Origin: Orthonyx spaldingii | Lineage: Eukaryota > Chordata > Aves > Passeriformes > Orthonychidae | Direction: 5' to 3' | NCBI GenBank assembly: GCA_013397795.1 | Contig: VZTJ01005995.1 | Coordinates: 868,001 to 932,000 of the forward strand | Length of the DNA: 64,000 bases | Shown here: piece after piece, positions 36,694-48,405 of the stretch | Layout of the letters: every line of letters begins with the position of its first letter | Position numbering within the stretch: the first letter of the stretch is position 1 | Program-made: the position numbers and the translations under genes | Notes under the pieces: model-generated | Databases searched by the model: none | Told to the model about the DNA's origin: nothing | Seen by the model: only the letters and a program-made list of their open reading frames with translations

Positions 36694-39460
36694 ATTCTTC
36701 TTCCATGATTAGCATGAGCTATTGACCTGTCCTTTGTTAATGAATTCTCAGCAAAGTCCACTGACACTCTGAAAAACTCAATGTGTCCCTATGGTAAGGA
36801 CTATGTCATGGGTAGCACTAAAGATTATGTGACCTGATGAGAGTTTTGTCCTTTTCACAATCCATTTCTGTTATAAAATAACACACACTCTGGCTCCTTT
36901 GCTTCAAAGCTATCTGTGATGTTTTTCTGGCTACTCAAAAAGACAGTTTCTGGAAGGAAAATCTATCTCCATTGTGCATATTTTTACTGCATATTTATCT
37001 TGATGTTTTTATTTAATCACTTCTTGGATATAAACCTGACTGGTTGGCAGTTCACAAACTTATATTCTATTTATTTTCAGAACCAGTGGAGGCTTCTACA
37101 ACCTTTGCTGCCTAAACAAATTAGAAAAATGCTTTGTTAAAAACCACCAGGAGTGTGAATCTCTGTAGGTCTGGAAGCCCTAGCTAATAAAATATAAGAC
37201 ATCAAGCAATTCTATTGAAATTACATTACTAACTCCCTTTTGGATTTTGCTCTAATCTAGAAATAATGCTTGTATGGTCAGAGGAAAGTTCTACTTATTA
37301 ATGCCCAAGGAGGACATTTTAGCAATGCAAGCAGTGATCTAGTTTTTAAAACAATTTTCTTATTGTCAGGTTTCACACCATTTAGCCATCACTTAATGAT
37401 TTTGTATAACTGTAGAATATGTCTATAGCAATGAAAAAAAAAGATTTATATTCAGTTGTTTGGAAACAATTTGAAAGTTTTCTTTCTTAAAGAAAATATA
37501 ATTTTGTGTTCCTTAAAACTTCATATAATATTTATCATGCATAGTTCTTCATGATTTGTGTGGTGCAGGGGCTGTGAACATCTTAGGTGATACACTTTAT
37601 CATTAACATTTGCTACTCACTTATGAGAATTGTCTTTATTTATGCTACCCGGCATCTATTAGCATGACAGGAATGGTGGACAGCAAGTTAAACAGGTCGT
37701 ATAATCAACATCTACAAATATAACTCATTTATCATGCCTATGTCAAATTTGTCAGAAATACAACCTTTCTGGAAGGAAGTGGGAACCACAGGAAAGGTTA
37801 ACAGATTTATAATGCTGCTGAAGTCTTAACAAGTAAGCATATGCAACAAAGAACTTATTTAATACTTGCCATTCTTTGTTGTGTCTGCTGGTACAGAGTA
37901 ATTGAATAATCTATTTGCTATTTACTATAGCTGCATGACATCCTGTGGTGCAACCATTTTCAATATGAATAAATGTTCTTGATAAATGTTGAATGGAAAA
38001 ATGCGCTGGTGTGGAACCAATGAATTGAAAAGCTCATTTAGGACCTGATCCTGTGAAACACAAAATGAGCCCTGTAAGTGGCTATTCTCTCAGTTTGTAT
38101 TTCTCTGAGAGATAAGAGGCTGATTATCACCAAATATATTCAGTATCCTGCAGGATCAGATATTAATGATCAGTGATTCTGGCAAATGAGAATGTTTGAT
38201 ATGAAAATGTCATTAAAACTAGCTTTCTTCATCCTTCCTAAAATGTTTTTCTGTGAAACTCAGTTTGAAAACATGAGAAAAGTAACATAGTTACTGAAGT
38301 TAACTCTTATTTGTCAAAACTCTACTGTTTATTTTCACTCTCACTGTAGATATATATTCAAGATGTTACTATGATTTGTTGCTTCTTTACTGACTGTTTT
38401 ATTGTTTATATTTTAATTAATGATGGGAATGAAAAGCAACTGTAATACAGTATAATACAAAGACAGACTATTAGATGCATCAATCAAACATATTTTATTT
38501 CACTAGTGAAACCAATTTTCTAATTTGCAAGTTTAGATTTGCATACAGAGGATTATACTGAAGAAGAATAATTGTGAGGGGAAATTTCATTTTGAAAGTT
38601 CATGTCATCAATAAATGAAGACTAGGAATCAGATGCATAGCATTCTCAGTCATTGTATTATTGAAAACTACAAATGTTGAAAAATAATGCATGTTACGTT
38701 GCTTTTATGAGATCTGTGAGATTGCATGTATGGTACTATTAATTTAATTAGCACATCCTTGTGGAAAAAGAAACACAATAATTAATGGAACATTGCATTT
38801 ATCAAGAGCTCATTGAAATACATTTTGATAGTTTCTATTACATTTTATGTTATTCAGGTTTTATTCAACAGATGATTCACTAGATGGGTATATGCAAGAA
38901 GAATGTCTGCATTTCACAGAAAATGGAAGTGGCATAAATAAATATAAATATAAAAATAAGTGAATGTTCATGTAACTGTTTAATTTTGGTTAGAAATTAA
39001 ATAAATAACTTTGAATCCACTTTTAATAATACTCTCAGGCAAGTGTTAGGCATTGGGAGCGCCTAAAGTAAAATATTTTCAAAAATTCTAAGTTAACTGT
39101 GTCCACATATTAGCTAAAAGAGTTGTAAAAAGAGAATAAACATGGGGGGAAATAGAAATTTCAGCTGAATATTCAGTATAGTGGAAACAAACCAGATTTT
39201 ATCAGCATCTCAGATACATAAGGCAGACTCACAGGCAAAAGCAGTTTGTTGAAAATGTAATATATCATGGTCAGTTGAGAATTCTTATTTAAAATAATAT
39301 CATCAAAATGAAACTATTTTTGACTTGTCATTAAGTATTAAAAATATTCTAAATATATATCTTGAGTTTCTCTCCTCATCTTCTGAAATTTCTGTAGATT
39401 TTTCTCTTGTTAATTAGGTTGCATTTCCATTGAACTTAAGTTTTTCCTTCTTTGCCTCTG
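36694..39460. other. AT-rich intergenic DNA, no gene recognised
   Basis: No gene or transposon recognised. It is rich in TAAT/ATTA cores (for example TTAATTTAATTAGC near 38738-38751) and free of recognisable repeats for about 2.7 kb. Confidence 0.55.
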
Positions 39461-39581
39461 TGTTGTGGTTTAACCTCAGCCAGCAACTAAGCCCCACACA
39501 GCCTCTTGCTTAGTCCCTGGTGGGGTAGGGGAAAGAATCAGAAGAGGAGAAGTGAAAAAACTCGTGGGTTGAGATAAAGAG

Positions 39582-39595
39582 TTTAATAGTTTAAT
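39582..39595 (-). promoter_or_regulatory. ATTAAA poly(A)-like signals in the ERVL LTR
   Basis: Two overlapping-phase TTTAAT words on the + strand (39582-39587 and 39590-39595) read ATTAAA on the - strand, the common variant poly(A) signal. The tandem TTTAATAG unit looks like a small local duplication in this copy. Confidence 0.45.
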
Positions 39596-39787
39596 AGGTA
39601 TAAAAAAAGCTGTGCAAACCAGCAAAACAAAACAAGGAATTCATTTACCACCTCTCATGGGCAGGCAGGTGTTCAGCCTCCCGAGAAAACAAGGCGCCAT
39701 CATGCATGATAGTCACTTTGGAAGATAGAATGTCATTACTCCAAAAGTGTCCTCCCTCCACCTCACCTTTCTGCTGTTTCCCTTCAG

Positions 39788-39799
39788 CTTTTATTTATC
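39788..39799 (-). promoter_or_regulatory. TATA-like element in the ERVL LTR
   Basis: On the - strand GATAAATAAAAG lies about 200 bases upstream of the poly(A)-like signals, at the place where related LTR copies carry TATATAAAG. It appears mutated from the canonical box. Confidence 0.35.
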
Positions 39800-40059
39800 A
39801 TACACCACGGGATACGCCTCTGGTCAGCTGGGGTCGGCTGTCCTGGCTGTGCCCCATCTCAGCTGTATGTGCACACTGAGCCTCCTTGCTACTGAGGTGG
39901 ATTGAGGAGCAAAAAAATCATTGACCCTGTGCAAGCACTGTTCAGTAATAGCAAAAACGTCCCTGTGTTATCAACACTGTTTCCAGCACAAATCTGAAAC
40001 ATTGTCCCATGCTAGGAACAATGAGGAAAACTATCTCTATCCCAGCCAAAACCAGCACA

Positions 40060-43000
40060 TTCTGCATTGTTTATTTCCTGCAAAATATCTTTATTTTTTA
40101 GTTTATTTCTCATTTATTATTTGTCTATTCTTGGAGTGTGTTGTCTCACATGCTCTTTCATTGGAGAACTGCAAACTGTTCATGATCAGTTCTGTGTAGT
40201 CAGTTGAAGTCTGTTTTTTCTTGAGTCAGTGCTTGTTTGGCTGTGTGTTTTCTTATTCATTTGAAGCTGTTTCTGCAGAAGCACTCCACAGACTCTGCCT
40301 ATTGAAAGGTAATCAAGGACCAGTATCTTTGAAAAGGAGTCTTCCAGCCCAACAAGAAATTGGGTGCACTTTTTCACTGATGACTTCCCTCTGATGGCTT
40401 TTTAGTTGACAATTTTACTCTTTGAGACAGTAGTTATTCACTGACTTGATGTCAGAAAGCTTGCCAGCATCCCTTCCTGTTCTGCTTCAGGGAGAATCAG
40501 CAGTCTGAAATATAAACAAAAAAGTGTTCCACTTTACCCTTATGTTCCCAGAGCCCAAAGGAGAGAGCTGTCAGTGGGTCTGGGAGAGCTGCCTCAGAGT
40601 GACACCCTTCTTTGGAGGCCTGTAGAGGCAGAAAAATGGTTCCTGTGGAACTTCTGTTCCACAAATCCCTCCAGGAGAAGGCAAGAGAAGCAGTAGACTT
40701 TGCATAAGGTTGTTACAGGTCCCTGAAAAGTATTTGCATCAAAAAGTGTGAGGTGAGATGCAGAAGAGAGCAGGTCGTGCTGTGCAGGACAGGTGATGGT
40801 CTCTATTCAGGCAAACATGATAGAGATCATTTCTCAGAAACCACCACAGTGACTATTGTTGAAAAGAGCCCACCACAGCATTTCACTCCAAATTTTTAGA
40901 TTTAGAGGTGACAGCAGAGCCCCTACTCTTGAGTTTTACCTCCACAGTAAGATAATAATGATTCAAATTTCTTTTGCTTATTCATTTCTTGGCCATTTAT
41001 ATAACAGTTTCTTACATTCATATAATGCAGTACAACCTCCTGGGAATACACACAGTACCCCTTTCCTTCATTATAGCTCTTGGTCTTATACTGTATTTAG
41101 TATTGTAGAGTTATAGGGAACTTTTGCATTTTCTTGTTCCCTACAGGGAAGCATCATGCTTTTATCTTCTTCAGTATCTCACTTCTCAAAAGCCATTTAG
41201 GCTTGTGGATGTCTATCCCTTTTCCAGGTCAAAAGGGCTGAAATGTTTACACTAAGTAGTTTATTTTAAAATATCTTTAATATTTTAACGTATCTTTCAT
41301 ATGCAAGTTTGTGTTCAAAATTAAATTTTGTTTAAATAGTGTAAAACTATGAGACAAGTTTCCAATTTGCTAACCATATTCTTTTACATTGATAATAGAT
41401 TCACATCTCAAATTTGATCTCAGTAAATATGTTTTTTTTCCTACCTATAGCTAATTTTATGTGTTTTCAAAATGTACACTTAAATGAATTACAAGTATTT
41501 TTAAAGATTTCTTAGAAATATAGAAACAGGGAAAATGTTTCACAGATTCTGAGAACAACCGAAAAATGGACTAATATTTAAAAAAAATATTTTCCTGGTT
41601 AAGGGGAGGCCAAGGTGGTTCTGGTTTCTAGTGATAGCTCCTGATAGCTTTCTTTCATATTATTTGGTCTCTTAATGATTTTGTCTTCACTGTAAACTTC
41701 TGCATAAAGGAGTATTTGGAAAAGAGAAGGGAAAGAAAGTAAAAGCATAAAGCAGTATCTAAAAAGCACCAGTCTTGAGCTGATGCTCTGAGATTCACTT
41801 CACTGCTGTGCATAGGAATGTCTGAGCTAAGAAAACACCAAGAAGAGATAAATGAGAAAGGTTGAAAAGTCAAGAAAATCTGAAAACACAATAATAATGA
41901 AACATCTCTCTGTTTCCTCTCAAATACCTTTCAGTTTATAAACCTGGCTTAGCTAACAAATATTCATTGAAAAGAAACAAAACAAACAAGAAGTAAAATG
42001 AATATCACAGTAGACAACAAATTAAGTTTCTTGGTGACAAAATTTACCTTGTAATAAGAGCAAATGTACTAATGCAAATTTCCTGAGCAGTTTCTTACAT
42101 ATATTTGTAAGTGAAATATTTGTGTGTATGTGTGTGTGTGCTAATAAATAGCATCTTTTACACAGAGAAACAATGGAACTTAATAAAAGTTTTATAGATG
42201 CTGATATTATTTACAACTAACCAGATGTATATTTAATAAATTAAACAAAACAGATGGGACCACAGCATTTTCTATTTTTTTAAACTAGGTGAGCATAAAT
42301 ATGTGATTTTTCACATGGCCTAAAACTCACATCTGGTTAGAATATGATGTTGCCACATATAAGCAGACTACTCCAAACTCCAGTTCATTTGTACCATAAC
42401 AGATAATTGGTAAAAGTAATAATGACATTAATAACCATGGGTGATATGACTTTTAGGTTGGTTGTGGATTACTACCACAGTTTAAAACAATGGAGCGATT
42501 AAATGTCACTAAACTCAGGCCATCTCTACAAAAGTTTAAGTATTTTAAAAAGGGAATGAAATATTCATGGCCATTACAGTAAGCCAGGTGGCAAGCTGGG
42601 GCTATTGCCTGATCACTCCATTTTCCACCATCCTGAGTACCACCACAGCCATTCGTCTCACTTGACCACCTGGCCTGTCTAGTTGCCATGAGGTCTCTCG
42701 GGTAGGGTCTACCATTTCCAGTTACTTTTTTTTTAAGCAGTGCAGAGGAGCCTAAACATGTTAATAAGATGAAACACATTGAAAATCCAACAGGGAACTT
42801 AAGCATCATGTCTATTTTAAAGGGGTAAAAATATTTAAAGTAGTAACTTCTATAAAACAATAATAAGAGTTCCAAATGTTGTGCTTTTTAATCACAAATA
42901 TTATTAGAATTAATTGAAGATGAACATTCTAAACTTTTCTGAGAGAAAAACCCCTACTTAATAACAGTAAACAATAGTTTGTCAGTTTTTTATTTACAAA

Positions 43001-46000
43001 GTCTTCAGGTCTTTGTACCACGGCTAGGCTAGAGGAGTCTTTTGATTTTATCAGCTTTTATTTTTTAAGCCTATTGTTTTTGTCATCTTTCCTGGCATCA
43101 CTATATTATCTGCTGTTGTGCTGATGCTGGTGTGACAATTCCAAATAAATGTACTGAAAACAAAAGAAATTGGTTTCCTAACAATAGGATCTGTGTGAAT
43201 TCTTTCTGAAGAGCTTCATTCCCCAATCAAGTTTCCTTCAAAGTAGCAAAACATCTCTAAGACAGAAAATAAAATTTAAGAGATTCCAACAACAATGAAA
43301 AGGAATAATGGATGGATTAGATGGAATGCAGCAGGGAGTTCCAGTGTTTATATTGATATTACTTCAAGGTACTGAACTCCAGAACAATGAATTTACAAGA
43401 CTGCTTGTAAATTCCAGACGTATTAACATTTTCATTAAAGATAACAGAAATGGTCAATTATAAAACAAAAGAGAAGAAAAAACCAAGAGAACAAATATTT
43501 AATTTAAAATCTCCTTCTCCTTTACCTGACCACATTAACTATTTAGACTTATTTAAATCCATCTTTTCAAGCATGATGCATGTATCCATGCCCATACATA
43601 TAAAAATATGAAATATATCTTTTTTACTATTTCATTATTTATGTTTTATGTAAGATTCTATTGACATTATTTACTGAACGGTTTTAATATTGTGTCATCT
43701 CTTAAATGAAAGAAGTATTAGTGATTATTTTTTATTTTGTAGACTTTAGTCAACAAGAAATAGATTGCAATAAGTTCTCTGAGTATCCATTAGTAAGAAA
43801 TTAAAAACTATGATTTTCAAACAGGCTTGCTTGGAAAAAAAAAAAGAAAGAGTAAGAAACACAAAGGCTTATTTTATTCCTAGTTTTTCTATTTTGAAAA
43901 TGTAATGATTTTCTGCAAAAACACGCTAGTCAGTAAAGTTAACAGTTCAGAGCAGTAATTCCTGGTGCTTCACATTTTTAAAAGTATAAAATGAATGTTA
44001 GGTTACAAGTCAAATATTTACATGCAAACGTACATGAGTACTTGGTATCATTAAGGATTTACTTAATGATAAGATTATACACGGTTATCTCACTCTCAAG
44101 CCCAGTTTGACTGCAAAATCAAGTGATTAAAATACTAAAACAAACCCAGACACCAGCACATATTTTGTTGTAATTTGGGTTACAATTACAGGAGATATCC
44201 CATCCTAAAACATGGCAGTGTTGAACCCCAGATGTAGTTCAGGTAGGGTTGCTCAGCTGCTCTAACCTTGTGAGATAATTGACCCAGAACACTCACACCA
44301 TCTGCTTCAGTGTGTGGCCACACAGACATGAATGCCAGGCTATGTGCAGATAGTGGGAAAATCTGAACATTGACAGAGAGCATGCTCTAGAACTCAGATG
44401 TCTTTTGATTAAATTGCTATAGAAGAATAATCACAAGCAGATGCAAGACAAAATCTTAATAAATTAAATACATTTTAGGGAAGTTGTTGTCAAAAAGAAC
44501 ATTATTATTCTTGCTAACTGGATTCAACTACTAGTACAGATCCACTTTTTGAGAACTAGGTATTGTCTGGATTTAGGATTTTTTCATTATACCTTTTTTC
44601 ACCACCTCTGTTAATGAAGCAGAAGCATAGAATTAAAGTAAAACTTAATTAACTGTTTAAATACACCACATGCATTACCTCTATTTCCCTTGCAATGGCA
44701 AACATGTATGTCAGGCTCTGGAACATCTTACAGTTTGGCAAGACCTTGTGCAGAATGAACGTGTAATAATGATTATTCTTCATTATTTCCAATATTGGAA
44801 TATAAGAGACAGCAATGAGAAAGATTTGGGAAAAAAAAAAAAAGAAAAATCTCATCCATATCAAGACTGAGGGTACCTTGAGCAACAGAATCCTTTTAAG
44901 ACAAGTGAGAAACATCTCTCTCCACTTTTAACCCTTCCCTGTGAGATTTCTTCCACAGAGAGACTTATATGACTCTTTGTATATTTTCTCTGGGCAAGAT
45001 CTCATTAACATTAGAGAAAGAACTCCAAATCTCCCTAGATCAAGTACCCATACAGTGAGAACAGCAGGTTTGTTCTTCTGCAGTGATCAGACACAGAATA
45101 CTCAGTAAGTATCTGCACAACACTGATCATCATTTTCTTCCATCTGTGTTGCCTTTTACATGTTTTTCTTTACCCCAGGTTCTTTTCCTTTTCCATCTGC
45201 CTCTAAACAAACAACTCTCCTGTATTTATTCTTTCTCCATTGGATCTGGGGTTTTCTGTTAATGACTTTGTAAACTTCGTCATTTATAATATGATAATTT
45301 GTTAATTTTTTCCTTAGCCAGCATTTTTGTTGACTGCTCTTCCCTTCTGTTATCTGCAACAATACAATATTCTTCTTTTGCTACTACTTACAATAACTTT
45401 TTACAACTTGTGCCCTTATCTTAATAGTGTATCTACGAGACAGCGTTGACTATCTGAATACACTCTAAAGAACAATCCATTTACTCTTCAGCTAATGAGG
45501 AAACAATGAGAAATCACCCCACTGCTGAGAAAAGTGCCTTTTGTGCCACACTTGTCAGAGAGAGGACCATTGTTCATTTGGATAGGTAAGACAAAAATGG
45601 TTAGAGGCAGGATGTAGCAGTATATTTGAGACCTCAATACAGTGAAGGAAGGCTGTGATTTCTGGTTTTGAGTATTTTTGCTAATCAGGGAATTACTAAT
45701 TACATTTAACTGATGTAGGCAACTCAGTTGCTTCAGTGTGGGGAGTGATAGAAACACCAACAACCAGGAATTACTGGTGATCACCTCTTTTTGCCACAAT
45801 GGAAGTGAGTGACTCTGTTACTAATTTAGGAAAACATATGGAAAAAAAGTAAAATTAGAGGGAAAAAAAAGGGTTACTTTCTGTATTCTAAAGTAAATAA
45901 AGGTTTTTTTGTAATCACTTGCATCCAGCTGAGAACAACATATGCCAAAGAGAAGGTGGCATGTAAGACTGAGCGGGAATATAAGGAAGTATGCTGGTAT

Positions 46001-46007
46001 AGTGCAA
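40060..46007. other. Intergenic DNA, no gene recognised
   Basis: No gene or transposon recognised. It includes less AT-rich islands at about 40540-40800, 42560-42725 and 44190-44390, the (TG)n run at 42121-42140, and A runs near 43836-43847 and 44829-44842. A 140-codon frame on the - strand (42453-42875) crosses the 42.6-kb island; its product has no recognised domain. Confidence 0.5.
42121..42140. repeat. (TG)n microsatellite
   Basis: TGTGTGTATGTGTGTGTGTG, ten dinucleotide units with one TA interruption. Confidence 0.85.
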
Positions 46008-46690
46008 TGATAAAACACCCCAACCAACCTGGCCTTGAACACTTCCAGGGACACAACATTCACAACTTCTCTAATGCTTCACCACCCTCACAGTAAAAAC
46101 TTTCTTTCTAATATCTAATCTAAACCTCCTCCTCTTTCAGATTAAAGCCATTCCTTCTTGTTCTATCACTACATACTTGTGTAAGACATCCCTCCTCAGC
46201 TTTTTTCTAGGCCCCTCTTAGATACGGTAAGACTCTTTTAAGGTATCTTCAGGGCCTTCTCTTCACCAGGCTGAACACCTACAACTCTCTCAGACTGTCT
46301 TCACAGGAGACATGTTCCAGCCCTGTGATCACTTTTGTGGCTCTTGTCTGGACTTGTTCCAGCAGGTCAGTATCTTTCTTGTGTGGGGGCCCCAGAGCTG
46401 GATGCAGTACTCCAGGAAGCAGAAAGCAGAGTAGAGAAACAGAACCCATCAACCTGCTTCATACTTATTCAGATGCAGCCCAGGATATGATTGGCTTTCT
46501 GGGTTGCAAGCACAGATGACCAAGACATGTTGAGTTCCTTGTCAACCAACACCACAGATCTTTCTCCTCAGGGCTCCTCTCAATCATTTCTCCACTGAGC
46601 CTGTGTTTATGCTGGGGATTGTCCCAAACCAGGTGCAGGACCTTGTACTCGTACTTCTGAACTTCATGAGATTTGCAGGTCTCAGGTTCC
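46008..46690 (-). mobile_element. CR1 LINE, 3' region
   Basis: The + strand carries the reverse complement of CR1 in order: CCTGGCCTTGAACACTTCCA (46029 on), CTTCACCACCCTCACAGTAA, TTTCTTTCTAATATCTAATC, CTTCTCTTCACCAGGCTGAA, GCCCCAGAGCTGGATGCAGT followed by ACTCCAGG, GATGCAGCCCAGGATATGAT, TTCTCCTCAGGGCTCCTCTC, CCAGGTGCAGGACCTTGTAC and CTGAACTTCATGAGATTTGC. About 680 bp of the C-terminal ORF2 and 3' tail survive; the terminal repeat is missing at the left edge. Compared with the consensus about 16 bases are missing after 46070 (between 'acttctct' and 'tgcttcacc'). Weak similarity may extend right to about 46750. Confidence 0.92.
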
Positions 46691-48224
46691 GTGACAGAAG
46701 ATGTCATTAACAATGATTGCTTGCATCCCCTCCCTTCATTTCAATTCTGTCCAAGCCAATTATCTACAGCAGAGAGCCTGAATGCAACTGTCAGTGACCA
46801 GATGCAGCTGAATTAAACAATCTGAGTATCTGATGCTATACCTCAAAGACTTGAAGTCTGTTTGCAGATCCCTAGACTTTTGTCCTTAATGGAAAAATAT
46901 TACTGTAATTAAAGGAAAGTGTGACAATTATGGAGACCACAAAGGAACTGTATGATCCTGAATGAATATTAAACTGATGCCAATCTACTGTCCAGTTTCA
47001 CAGACATCACAGTGCATAACATTTTCAGAGATCTTTTGTAACTGTTTAATTAACATTTAAAAAATAGTTCAAAAGTAGTGCTAGAGTAGATAACTCTACC
47101 AAAGTAAGTGAAGTAATGTCAGGAAGATAACAGAGCATTTATTTATTAATATCTCTTGGGAAATAAAATATTATACAATGTTTAAAAGGATAAATAATGA
47201 CCTGCTGAATTGAGGAGTCCTTTCTAGAACAACTGTCCGAGATGAGACCTAGAACTTTTATTAAATATTTGGGTTTAAAATTTTGGTTTTGTGGATCACT
47301 TGATTGGATTCCAAATTCATTGCCTAGATATATGCTTTAAAATATTCCAGGAGACACAGAAGCAGGGGAAAAGTTGCACAAAGGCATACCCGTTCCCTAC
47401 TTCAAGTAAAAAATTTATTGCATTGTTTGTAATTCCTAAATTTTAAATTTTATCCCTAAAATACAGTGTATAATCTGGATTTGGCCTTTAATTTCCACTA
47501 CTAAGAAATGTTTATGAAGAGTTGGATAATGAGGAGAAGCTGTCCCATTAAAGGCAAAGGGTTCTTATCTGAGGAGACAAGTATGCCCTTCTTTCTGACT
47601 GTGTCTGAGGTCTATCTCCTGTAAATACTTTCCTGCTATGGGATTTGTACCTATGAATGCCTTCCAAAGGCATAACACTCACAACATTTTTTTCTTTCAG
47701 ATACTTAAATAATATTTTACAACATTATAAAATTCCTTTAATTTAGAAGGTGCCTCCCTGTTCCCAGTTTAATCACTTAGTGGTTAGTTGAATACTCATA
47801 TGAGGTCTAGTTAAAATGTCTTTTTCTGCCTGAGGAACATATACACAGATCAAGAGCATTCTCATGCCTTTCTTTTGAAACTGTTCCATTTTTCTTGCAG
47901 TTATCAAAGACTGTTGAACCAATGACACGAAGAAGGCGAGGGAGACAATATGCATGTGTGAACTCTCCAGATCGTTGATAGTGAGCTGCTGCTCAGATGA
48001 AAAGAAGACATTTGGGATTTAGTTCCTGCTTCATTAGGTTTCTCATGATTATTTTTTGCAAATTAATGATTTATAGGACTGAGACCTTACTTTGTCTTTC
48101 TGAACAGAACATACTAAAAGAATCATTTTAAAGCAAGATTTTAACTAATATTTATATTTTGTAAACTAAATTGCATGGTAAACTTTTGTTAGTTAGCAAA
48201 CTAATTATTTAGTTTTTGAACTAA
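46691..48224. other. AT-rich intergenic DNA, no gene recognised
   Basis: Nothing recognised. An acceptor-like CCATTTTTCTTGCAG ends at 47900 and is followed by a short frame closed by TGA within about 80 bases; this is too little to call an exon. Confidence 0.5.
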
Positions 48225-48405
48225 AAAATGGTGACACTACCATGGAACCTATATTGGGTACATCTTTCCGAAAACATAGGACATACATGATCTGAATAAC
48301 AGGGCAGACTGTACGCTCTGAGAGTTTCCTAGTGATACCAAGCTGCTGAAATTGTCTAATATGCCAGAAGGTCATGGTGCCATTGGAGGGACCCCCAAGT
48401 TCAGT
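48225..48405 (+). mobile_element. Old CR1 ORF2 fragment downstream of the RT motif
   Basis: GAACCTATATTGGGTACATC (48245 on) aligns by eye with the CR1 text after V-P-Q-G-S ('...gtactggg...catcttt'). TTTCCTAGTGATACCAAGCT (48325 on) aligns with 'tttgcagatgacaccaagct'. The block GCCAGAAGGTCATGGTGCCA (48362 on) aligns with 'gagggacgggatgccatccagaggga'. It is heavily diverged and truncated at both ends. Confidence 0.5.

Larger units (their letters stand above)
39461..40059 (-). mobile_element. Solo LTR of an avian ERVL-type endogenous retrovirus
   Basis: The block starts TGTTGTGGTTTAACC and ends AAAACCAGCACA on the + strand. On the - strand it is therefore an LTR opening TGTGCTGGTTTTGGCTGGGA and closing GGTTAAACCACAACA, which I recognise as a common avian ERVL-family LTR. 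Internal landmarks also fit: AACACTGTTTCCAGCACAAA (39976 on), CCCTGTGTTATCAACACTGT, ATTCATTTACCACCTCTCAT, GGGCAGGCAGGTGTTCAGCC and ACTCGTGGGTTGAGATAAAG. The flanking five bases are CTCTG (39456-39460) and TTCTG (40060-40064), a target duplication with one mismatch, as expected for this class. No internal retroviral genes flank it, so it arose by LTR-LTR recombination. Confidence 0.9.

Noticed and set aside
47886..47985. Second acceptor-like tract (ending at 47900) as an exon
   Set aside because: The downstream frame closes within about 80 bases and has no supporting feature.
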